Positions 37,206-48,000 of a stretch of DNA of 64,000 bases are shown one piece after another (within the stretch, counting starts at the first letter, position 1; every line of letters begins with the position of its first letter). This DNA is from Rhynochetos jubatus. Its lineage: Eukaryota > Chordata > Aves > Eurypygiformes > Rhynochetidae. A model generated the notes under the pieces. That model was given only the letters and a program-made list of their open reading frames with translations. It was not told the origin of the DNA and ran no database searches. The position numbers and the translations under genes are program-made. Location: assembly GCA_027574665.1 (NCBI GenBank), contig CM050650.1, forward strand, positions 52,311,304 through 52,375,303, given 5' to 3'.

Positions 37206-39734
37206 TGGTTAACTAAAGACATATAATTTCTTTCCTTTCTCCCCATTGGGAGATTGAAAGAGAGAAAGTATTTCTTGAGTAATGATGGAAATTCTTATAC
37301 CTGGCTTTGCAAACAAGAGTTGTTACTTCTTGATGTATGCATTATATTCACTATGTTCATTCACTTAATCAGTGCCAAATTCTAACAATTCATTGCTTTT
37401 TTGCCTTTTTTCCCCCAGAGGATTACACACCAGTAGTCCTACATTTTGTGGATATTTGGGGTTTTTTTGGTGGGTGGTTTCGTAATATTTTTAAATTTAT
37501 TTTTATTTTAAATAGTGTAGTTGGGGAGAGGGGTGGAGGTAACAAAGTACATAAGACCATTTATTATTTATGTGCTCACTATCTATGCTTTGGCATTCGA
37601 ATATTGCTGTTTAATATTGTAGGATTTCTGTTACTTGGTCTGCTCATCATTACTGTTGGAAAATTGGAGACCCCATCAAATAATGACTGGAACTTCTTCC
37701 TGCAATTATTTTTATTTTGCAGAGCTCTGTGTTGTGCTTGAATAAACACATCGCTTGCAAATAGAGCAGTAGATCAAGTGACTTAAATGTTATTCGTTAT
37801 TTAGAGTAAGAGACTTAATAATGTCAGAGAATTTTTTGTGGTTACTGGTCGGGTTTTTTTCACCTTGATAAAAATCCATATTTTCTTCAGCTTACCTTTG
37901 CTTCTGAATTCAGGTAGAGGTCAGTTGTTTAATCTGTTGATATTTAAATTGCAACAAACCTTTGTTTCAATAACATTTCCTGTTGCTCCTATTTCCCCTT
38001 GTTTATTATGTTGAAAGCTTTAGTGTAGATAATTCTTCAAGCTGATGAAAGACTTTAATCTTCAGTCAAACTTTGAAAATAGAGGATGAAGGTTTTCTGA
38101 GATAAAATTACTTTTTATAGTATGTTTCCTTGCTCCCCTTTCAAATCCACTCCAGGGGAAAAAAAAAAAAAAGCTGAAAGAACAGGCACCAATTTTGAGC
38201 TGCCTCTTTTTTTTCAATTGGCCTTTAGGAAAGAACTAATTTGTGTCTTGGCATTTCCATTGTTTATTGCACTGGTGTTATACATCTACAATGTTTCAAA
38301 TCATTAAACTGCCTACAAAAAGCATCTGTTAGTTGCATGCTATTAACCTGAAATTTAATTACTGATTCACAGATTGATTGCAAACTGAGTAGTTCTTCAG
38401 ACTTACCTACAGATGTCTTTGGCCCTTAAAAAGAACCAACTTATTTTTAGAAATAGTAGGCAAGTCTGTTGTGTCAGAAAATACCAGAACCCGTCAGGAA
38501 TGATTCATTCTTCAAGCTGAGTAGAGGAGAGAAACATTAAATTTACTTGTTGACTTTTACTTCTTCAAGGACTCAAAGGTTGTTCCAGGCAGCAACATCT
38601 GCCCTGTAAACATTTTCCAAAGTTAAAGTTCCTTGTTTGGCTTAGTTCAGAGATTTTTTTTTTTTTTTAATAAAATTTAATAAATGTGTTGCATTTTACA
38701 AAAAGAGCTGTGAAGGAAATTTTTTGCTCTGTGAAATCATTTGATTAGCCCAGTGTTTATATCATCCAAAAGCAATAGCTGGTGGATATTGTTCTGGACT
38801 ATATACTTTAAAATCTTCTAAAAACTCCAAAAGTAATTTATATGAAACGGACTGAGAGCTTTCAGAACTAATGAAATAACTCAACACCCCTTGAAATGAG
38901 TTGCTGTACATGTACTAATTGTGGGGGATGACTCATTATTTCAGTAAAATTACATGATGTCTGTGAAGGAACTTTTACATGCACTGTTTTAAAAGTCTTA
39001 CAATGTTTATCTGACTTCTTGTGTTTCAAATAATTTTTCTGTATTTTTTGTGATGTTAGGATGCTTTGATAATGCGTTCTTTCAATTTCTTTGGTGTATT
39101 AGTTTAGGAAGGGTATCTGTGGTACGGCACCTATGCTAACTTTTCCTATGATCAAAGCTGTCATTCATGATCATGCTCTATGGATGAGGCTTTTCCTGAA
39201 GAATTACAATTTTTTTGTTTATTGTTGCACTTATATGCCTGGCAGATTGTAACACCAGGTTGAGTTAATATCCCAGGCCTTACCAGAATGTTAAGTTCAG
39301 CAAAATCTCAAATTCTGAGGAATGAGAAGGATGAATGACCTGCTGAGTCAACCTTAACTTCATGCCCTGGTTTTGACGGTAGCTGATGGAAATTTTCTGC
39401 ATGCACTCTAGTTGCATTCCCTGTGTTGATAGCTATCTTGATCCATAGTGGACTCTTGCAGGAGCAGCTTGGCAGGCTGTGATAGTAGTAAACAGTGCTC
39501 TAGGAAGGACATGGCCCTTCGTGGAGCATGAAAATGAACTACTTTGACTCATCTGTGGTTGATCAGGTGGAGGCATCTGTGGAGATCTTCAGAGATCTAC
39601 CAGGCTGCCTTCTGTTGCTGAGTTATATAGATAACTGATAGCTGCTGTCCATGGTAGTCAATGTCAACATTGGCCAGGCCTGAGAGCTCTTTGGCGGAAG
39701 TCAGAACTGAAGGGGACTTATTTTCATCTAGAGT

Positions 39735-40295
39735 GATTCTCCCCCTCTGCTCTGCTCTTGTGAGACCCCACGTGGAGTACTGCATCCAGCTGTGGAGCCC
39801 TCAACATAAGAAGGATATAGACCGGTTGGAATGAGTCCACAGGAGGGTCACAAAGATGATCAGAGGGCTGGAGCACCTCTCCTATGAAGAAAGGCTGAGA
39901 GAATTGGGCTTGCTCAGCCTGGAGAGGAGAAGGCTTCGGGGAGACCTTACAGCACCTTCCAGTACCTGAAAGGGCCTACAAGGAAGCGGGGAGGGGGGGG
40001 TGGAACGGGACTTCTTACAAGGGCCTGTAGTGACAGGACAAGGGGTAATGGGTTTAAATTGAAAGCAGAGAGATGTAGAGTGGATATCAGGAAGAAGTTC
40101 TTCATGGAGAGGGTGGTGAAGCACTGGAACAGGTTGCCCAGGGAAGCTGTGGAAGCCCCATCCCTGGGAGTGTTCAAGGCCAGGCTGGATGAGGCTTTGA
40201 GCAACCTGGTCTAGTGGAGGGTGTCCCTGTCCAATGCAGGGGGGTTGGAACTAGATGGTCCTTAAGGTCCCTTCCCTACCAAACCATTCTATGAT
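39735..40295 (+). repeat. CR1 LINE fragment, plus strand
   Basis: This is a 5'-truncated CR1 covering the end of ORF2 and the 3' tail. Recognisable words are GGAGCACCTCTCCTATGAAG, GGACAAGGGGTAATGGGTTT, GGTGAAGCACTGGAACAGGT and TGAGCAACCTGGTCTAGTGG, ending AACCATTCTATGATCTTA. Stops and frameshifts interrupt the frame. A G-run of 8 lies near 39992-39999. Confidence 0.9.
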
Positions 40296-42319
40296 CTTAT
40301 TTCTCCAGTTTTCCTTGCTAGTGCCTGATGTTTCCATGCTGTTGCCCCCCCATCCTTGGGAGACATAGGTTTCTTCTCGACCTGTTGCACATCTTGTTTT
40401 CTACTCATCCTTATTCTGTATTCCTGTTTGCAATCTCTTGTTATTAATCTTGTACTCTGTCTGGCAACTTTTTGTTATCTGACTAACTCTTGTGTGCAGC
40501 TGTGCCCACTACCACTCTTTGCCCCTTTGGCATTCACATTGTTCACACGCTTAGGGAAAACGCTTATATATTATGTCAGCCTATGCCATCGCAATGCTAC
40601 AGCATCCTTGCGTAACGTTGTTAGCAATAGTTTTGTATGCTTATATTCAGAATTCTAATATTAATTATGTCCTGATTAGTACATATAACTTATGGCTGTC
40701 ACAGGCCTCTCTTTTTGACTATGGTGCAGAATGTGTTTGCCTGTCCAAGGAGTCTGGGTCCTAATGCTGTATTAGGATGTTACTTAGAGAAAGGAATAAA
40801 GTTTACGTACAAAAGTTGCATGATTATGAAATGTTTTTGGAACATTAGCTAAACTCATTTTCCTGGAAAGACATACCTTCAGATAATTTTAATCTGCATT
40901 AATGCCTGTCATTGAGTTTCGTAGGTGTTTGAGTTGAGAGAGAAATGTTAGTTTGGGGATTTAGCAAGCTGCTTTGCAGCTGAGATGTTCCTGTGGCCAA
41001 GTAGTGCTAAACTGTATTATGTGCTTCACACAGAACTTGTGTGCCCAACGTAGTGAGGTTGGGATCATAGTTGTTTCATTTGTTTGGAGTTCAGTTGTTC
41101 TGGGATTAGCAAGAGAACTCACGAGGCGTGGCTCGTGTCTATTGCCCTGGTTACATGTGTGTTACCTGTTCTTGCCTCTCTCTCTTGAATCCTCTAATTC
41201 TAGTATCACCTGTAGTAAGATATAGGATAAAAGTGTTGTCGCTTTCTCTTCTGATTCTACAGCCATTTCTAGCTCATCCTTTTTTTCCCCTCATTTGCTT
41301 ATGTTATTGTACAGTAGTGACAGCAATCAGTTTTTATATAAAGTAGCTTTTTGATATTCTCTGCAGCTGTGTTGGATCTCTGAAACAGCTGAATAGTTTC
41401 TGTTCGCTTGGATGGAGAGTCCAAACTATGGAACGGCGTCATGTGTGCTCCAATCCCAAACCAGCCTCTCTACCCGTGCAGCATGGTACCCTCTCATGCT
41501 CCTGACCAAATGATCTAGTTAGCTGACTCCCCACTAAACTAGTCCTCTCTGGAATGGATGCTTTCAACTCTCCTACCATGCCTGGAGATGATGTGTACCT
41601 TTTTTTTAATGCCTGTTTTGGCAATTTTAAAAGTTGGATTACTTCACTGGCAGTGAATGAATGTGCAACAGGGGGATTGTACCTAAGGCAGATAGGCCAG
41701 ATCCTGCCTGATGCATATGTAGAGACAACAGAGTTACCTAAAAACCAAATGATTTCTTTATTTCTTCCTTCCTTCATCTCTCTTTCCTTTCCCTTTCCCC
41801 ACAAGAACTATAAAATTCCAGTTCATTCGGGGATGGAGAAAAATGTCAGCACACACTGTAAGGGCAATGAATCCTTAGACTTTGTATTGCCTGGGGAAAG
41901 AGGGCTCAGATATATCCAGAGGGACAAATGGACTTTAGTAAACAAGAAAAGCGATTCTGACAAGCAGGTATAATGTTTTGCCATTTTTCGCTTGAAGACA
42001 GGTCAAGGTCAATTATGTGCCCTTTTTATACTGCATTTCACTGTTGTATTGATGGAGAATGGACAACTTTGCTCTAAACAAGTTAATAGAGGTATAATGG
42101 TTCAGACTTCCCTTCATCAGGACCAGAGCGAAAAATATCTGAGCTGCTTAAAGTGGTCTTATCAACTGATTTTGTAATGACAAGCATGCTTGTATTGCTA
42201 TAGCAAATCTGAATAATGTGCTGGCACTTAACTCTAAATACTTGACCCGTAAATTTTATACGAATTCAAGCATTAGAAAGTTTCCTGAACCTTTCCACTG
42301 TAAAGTGTTGATTTTCAGA

Positions 42320-42344
42320 TGTTTGTACACACAGTGTACAAACA
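42320..42344. repeat. Perfect 11-bp inverted repeat with 3-nt loop
   Basis: TGTTTGTACAC at 42320-42330 and GTGTACAAACA at 42334-42344 are exact reverse complements around ACA. The hairpin lies immediately before the 5' edge of a CR1 copy. The role is unknown. Confidence 0.8.
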
Positions 42345-42348
42345 GATG

Positions 42349-43180
42349 GTTGTGCTGCCATTCAGAGGTACCTTGACAGGCTGGAGAAAGGGGACAACAG
42401 GAATCTTATGAAGTTCAGTGAAGGGAAATGCCAAATCCTCTCCCTGAGGAAGAATAAGCCCCTACACCAGTACAAGGCGGGGGGTAGCTAGCTGGAAAGC
42501 AGCTTTGCAGGAAAGGCCCTGAGGGTCCTGGTGGACATGAAGTTGAACATGAACCGGCAATGTACGCTTGTGGCAAAGTAGGCCGGCAATCTCCTGGGCT
42601 GCATTAGGAAACCCCTTCCCAGCAGGTCGAGGGAGGTGATCCTTCCCCTCTACTCGGCACTGGTGAGAGACATCTGGAGTGCTGGGTCCAGTTCTAGGCT
42701 CCCCAGGACAAGAGAGACGTGGACAAACTGGAGTGAGTCCACTGAAATACCATGAAGATGATTAAGGACTTGGAGTATGTGATATATCAGGAGAGGCTGA
42801 GAGGTAGGGCGCTTCAACCTGGAGAATAGACTTTTCAGGGGGATCTTATCCATGTTCAAAAATACCTGTTGGGAGCAGCAGAGAAGATGGAGCCAGGCTC
42901 TTCTCAGTGGTGCCCAGTGACAGTACAAGAGGCAGTGGGCACAAACTGAAACACAGGAAATTCTGCTTAAACATACAAGAAAAAAAGAATTTTTTTAATT
43001 ATTTTTTTTAATTTAATGTGAGGGTGATCAAACAGTGGCACAGGCTGGCCAGAGAAGCTGTGCATTCTCTGTTACTGAAAATATTCAAAATCTGACTATA
43101 TATGGTCCAGGGTAACCTGCTCTACCTGACTGAGCAGGGGCATTGGTCTAGATGATCTCCAGAGGTCCCTCCTAACTTCA
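42349..43180 (+). repeat. CR1 LINE fragment, plus strand, oldest and longest copy
   Basis: About 830 nt align with the end of CR1 ORF2 and the tail, beginning at the CTGCCATTCAGAGGTACCTT block and ending near GATGATCTCCAGAGGTCCCT. It has more substitutions and small indels than the other copies and an inserted A/T-rich patch at about 42978-43018, consistent with greater age. No usable open frame remains. Its 5' edge abuts a perfect hairpin at 42320-42344. Confidence 0.88.
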
Positions 43181-43807
43181 GATATAGGTTTGGTGGAGGG
43201 GTTCTGAGTGTGTTTGGTGTGTGTTTTTTACTGTATATATAGTCCCAGTGCTAATATTTAGCTGTTTCCAAGGAAAATGCTAGGGGAAAATACATTGCCC
43301 TTTAGAAAAATTGAATACTTCAGGTTTTGTAATTCTTTTTATAATTTATTGAGGAATCGCTTTTTGTGCGAAGGAAGTTTTTCACAGTACCTTTAACAAT
43401 CTGATGAAATCTGGAGAAGTTTGAAGCCTCCACATATGTGGTCTGACCTTTTAGAATCTCTGCAAAGATTTTGTGAATTTCTACCTTTAATAAATAAATG
43501 CTATAGTCAGTCCTAAGTTAAATCAAACCCATATGAATGTTCTGCTTTGTTTTTCCATTGAATACAAAATTAAAGCACTGACAACCCTACCCAGGAAAGA
43601 ATGGGGAAAGAACTTTATCAGGGTTGCAAAATGGGACATTTACATGTTAAGGTATGCTAGAATGATGTATTGTCTGTGATTGAAAGAGGTAATTTGAAGC
43701 CAGGCTTGAATGTATAAAATAGGTGGCACTTTTATAACATTCTGGAAAATTGGGTCCTGATTTTCAAACTAGGCAGTAAAAGTAATGGGTGTTTTTGATT
43801 AATTTAG

Positions 43808-43935
43808 CAATAATTTCTCTGCACCTCTGTTCCAGCTTGTGGAATGGAGAAGATAATGCTGTCTAGTCTCACTAGATTAGCTGATGGTTGTGAAGACAAA
43901 TGCATTAATATTTGTAAGATGCTTAGCTAATTTAC
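43808..43935 (+). repeat. MIR-like (CORE-SINE) remnant
   Basis: The order of words follows the MIR consensus as I recall it: CTCTGCACCTCTGTTCCAGC, GGAATGGAGAAGATAATGCT, GGTTGTGAAGACAAATGCAT, TAATATTTGTAAGATGCTTAG. These compare with 'CTCAGTTTCCTCATCTGTAAAATGGGGATAAT' and 'GTTGTGAGGATTAAATGAGTTAATATATGTAAAGCGCTTAG'. MIR-type elements predate the amniote radiation and are known as rare relics in birds. Boundaries are approximate. Confidence 0.5.
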
Positions 43936-45002
43936 TGAGGGCCCAGGAGTAAATTAATAATTTTGTATTCAGCGCAATATTTGTGAAGTAAATCAGACTA
44001 CAGACCATATGTTGCATGGTTAGGACAGAAAAAGATATAACAATTCCAGGAGTAATTAAAGGATATATCACTTCTGTATGACATAAGGGACCAAAGTAAT
44101 GTTTGGGGTGATATTAATTTTAGTATTATCTTACTTGCTGGTGAAGAACCCAGCCAACCTTAAATGCAGGGGTTTGTGTATAATATATACAGTTTAATTA
44201 TTATCCTCATGATTTTTTGCCATGTCTTACCTAAAGAGAAATTGCATCGTGTTTTTTGGTCTTTGAATGAAGAAGTCATCAGATTTTCTACAAATATGTT
44301 TCTGCACTCATCTTTTGAACTTTAAAATGGTCCTTTTCCATGTAACTTGGGTTTATTGCTTTGGCATCTTTTTTGAATAGTGTTTGTCTTGCAGGTTTAA
44401 AATCACTTGCTTTGATACCTACTTATTTGTTCTCAAGTTGCTCAAGTTTTGATGTGTGGTTTTTTGGGGTTTGGGTATTTGTTACCTGTTGGACAAGATA
44501 AGCCTGAAGTCACATTGTTTAAAAAGAACAACAGCTCCACATAATTTCATTACTGCATGTGGTTGGCTGTTTATGTCCTGATACACATGTATATCAGAGC
44601 ATTTTAAACATAAAAGGAAAAAATGAAATTTAAAAAAAGAATAAATTACTGTGATATGAAAACTTGGTTTTATTTTGCAGTCCTTGTATTTCAAACTGAG
44701 TAATAGGTTCTCCTACTGTGTGTACGTCTATTTTTTCTGTGTATGTCATTATTAAATCATTTTGAGAGCTTTACAGAGCTAAATGTCTGCCCTTTTGGAA
44801 TAATACGAACTGTTTTGACATGTAAACCACTTACAAGGCGAGTAGAGCTTTTGTAAAAGAAGCATTATTAATGTGATATGTGGTGTTAATTTGTTTTGAC
44901 ATTTGAAGTAGAGCTCACCAATGCCTTTGCATTTTTGAATAAACTTGAGTTGGAATGAAGTACAATTAAACTTTACTAAATGGTTTTATCTTGCAATTTC
45001 AG

Positions 45003-45088
45003 TGGCCGAACTGGAAAAATTCGAGTGCAGTCCCTGAAAATTGGCTTGATGTCTCTCTCTAAAGGCCTTCTGGAAGAGAAGTACAGAT
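45003..45088 (+). CDS. UTRN: UTRN exon (DMD exon 66 equivalent): EF-hand region, middle
   Basis: This 86-nt exon lies between TGCAATTTCAG and CAGAT|GTAAGG. It completes Ser and encodes [20 protein letters not shown], then GLLEEKYR and one base of Tyr. [12 protein letters not shown] resembles an EF-hand loop (D-x-G-x-T-G-x-I). The dystrophin paralogue has [20 protein letters not shown], so this is clearly utrophin. It joins the two EF-hand units. Confidence 0.97.
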
Positions 45089-48000
45089 GTAAGGAAGAAC
45101 ATATTTTATAAAATACTTACTTTGTATAATTAAGTCCTCTACAGTAACAACACACATTGTAGCAAAATTTGTAGTAAAATATTTCTCATGTTTGTACCAA
45201 GACGGTTTTCTCTTAAGTAGAATAGAATTGTTTTAATTATCGGTGACAATGGAAAAAGTAGGATATATATCCTGACTGGAAACTATTGATGCCAATTATG
45301 CATCATCATAACGTACAGTATTGCATTTCCCAAAAGCAGAGGAGAATGTAGCTGTGTGGAAGCTAGAGAAGTACTCTATTTGGCTGATTTTTTTTCCTCG
45401 TGTGTGTGTACGTACTAAACAGTACTAAACACACAGAGAAAAATCAAGCAAGGCAGTGTTGATTGGAACAGATTGATATGTCTGATAAAGCAAGAAAAAA
45501 CATGACAATCCAGCAATTGTATTTTGTGGTCTATGAAAAAAATGATCTGAACTCTTAAAATATTTTTCCAGTATCTGTGCTTCCTGCCAGAATTGTACAA
45601 TGCAGGTTTAAATTATGTTGATTTAAGTAATCTCACAAGCTTGAGAAATACTGAGTAGTATAAAAATATATCACAAAAATAATTGTAGGAGCAGAAGGGA
45701 GTTGCGTAGCTTTAGCAAAAGCCCCTGATAAATACAGAACAAGAGATTAAGCACTATAGAAGAGCATCGTACATGATGGGCAGTTATATGTTGTGCACAT
45801 CATCTTAAAATTACTATTCTTTGCAGCAGTTCCTTGGCACCTTTCATAAACACATGTAAAATATAGAGAGACGGTATTTGCTGTGTACCATTGGAGCTCT
45901 GCAACAATTACTGCTTTCCTTAAAAGCATTTGTAGGTAATCTTGTGATCTTGGTTATTAACATTGAGCAAAAGTACAGGTATCTAATGCATCAGGGCATG
46001 TTTTGGCATCTGAACTAGAGTGCGTACTAAGACTTTAGTTTTTTTATGTTATTTGACATATCTGTGGATTAGTCCATAACTGAAGGAGCTTGGCAGACAT
46101 ACTTTTGTTCAGTAATGACAATTCAGGAGGCAGTCTGCCATTTGGTGTGACACAAAAAGCTTTCATAAAGTACAGGAGTGAGTTAGGCTGTGGATAACAG
46201 AATGATAACCCTACCAAAAGGAGGTTTAAACAACCCCAAAACCTAGGAATAAGCTCACATTGTATTGCTGTCAGCAGTGAATTAGTATGCTTACAGTTAC
46301 TGTATACAGACACTGAAGCAGAGTGAGGAAATGACTATGCATAATCTGTGTTAACAGGGTGGGCTTTTTGCTGAAGATTGCCATGAAAAGACCTACAAAA
46401 ATCTGTACATAGTCTCAGGAGACTTTTGTAACAAGTGATCATAACTTCAACCTGAAATACATCTGAAATTGAAATAGTTGCTTGGCCTCTCCAGGCAGAG
46501 AATTACTAGTCAGATAACGCGTCCTTTGTTGTTGTCGTTGTTACTCCTGTTCTGATCAGTGGGCCAGGCTTTGATATCTTTATTGTCCTTACAAACCATA
46601 AAATTGTCACAGAACAAAAGTCTTCAGTCTGAAAGAAATTTTGTGGAAGAAGGAATTAACAATTAACAATTAATTAAGTAAGAGTGTCAGGTACTGGCTA
46701 TTGGCCTGCAGTGGCTATGCAGTCAGCGTTTTGGGGTCCTCTGGTATCAGCTCTGTCACAGGCTGATCTTTGGTGCGAGTTCTCTTGCTTGTTTTGCTTT
46801 TGTCACACCCTACTAATCATCTACTGTTGAGAGAAATTTTGTCATATCTATTGAGCTTTCAGATCCTCAGATGAAAACAGTGATGGAAATGCCTTTTGGG
46901 GATTAACATGAAGAAATATCATTTTGGGGCTGCTGAGACACTGGCTTTATGAAATAATATGATAAACTGACAGCAGACAACAATTTCACTTTACTAGTAC
47001 AATTGACCTTCATCTTTTTCTCTTATCTTTTTCTTATTTTTTCTCTTTCTTTTTTTTTTTTTCTTTAGTTTGTTTTAACAGCCACCCTCATTTCCAGTAA
47101 AAATAAGAATTTTCTTAACTGTATGTTCATCTCCAGTATAGGTAGGATCTTTTCACTTGACACATTTTTAAAAAATATTTTCCAGACAAATGTCTGTGTG
47201 TAGGGGGTGGTTTTTTTTGTTTGTTTGTTTTTTAATTATTACTTAATTAAGCTTCTTTTTAAGATGCTAGGCTTCAGGGTTGACATGAGAATGACTCTAA
47301 TTAAAAAAGTCCCCATTACTTTAGAAGAACCATTAAAGCCACAATTAAAGAATACCTATTCTTGAAAATATTTAAAGACATGCTTAACTCCAAGCACATG
47401 CTTGGGTGTTCCTGTGAATAAAAATGGATCTTCAAATGTAACTGAGTTGTTGTGAGCTGGTTACGTCTGTGCTTGTAGAGCAAATAGTCCAGGGCTCCTT
47501 TTCTGTTGGTGACGCTAATGAGCTGATCTGGCTGTGTCCATGTTATGCTCTCCTTTCTTCTCAAAGCAGGAGAGGCACTTGTGAGCTACCTGCTGGAAAT
47601 GATCCTTGGCCCTACCTAAATCTCACATCACTCCTGGCTATTTTGGGGATGAGAGTTAGTCGACTTTGATCAAAAGCATAACGGATACACTTTTAGCAGC
47701 TTAATGCTGCAAACAATAGCATTCTAGTATTTGAACGTAGACCCTGGATAGTATTGCCCTTAAAAACTGGAAAAGACGGAAAAAAACCCCAGGGATGCAT
47801 ATGGCAAAATATAATACTAGTTTAGTTCCAAAATGCTCAGAGCACAGTAAACAAAATGCTGGGTTTTTTACAACCAGTTCTTCATACAGTTGTTCACCAT
47901 TAGTACAGGACTTCTGAATACTGTGGGGAAAATGAAACATTTTTAAACACTCAATTTTAATGTCCCAAATGTTCTTGGAAGGAGAATTTTAATCATATCA

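Larger units (their letters stand above)
35950..45002 (+). other. UTRN: UTRN intron (65 equivalent), 9.1 kb
   Basis: This phase 2 intron holds three plus-strand CR1 fragments (37066-37205, 39735-40295, 42349-43180), a perfect hairpin at 42320-42344, a shorter inverted repeat at 36253-36283, a cryptic-exon-like block at 41806-41967 and a MIR-like fragment at 43808-43935. The acceptor is TTGCAATTTCAG. I see no independent gene. Confidence 0.85.
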
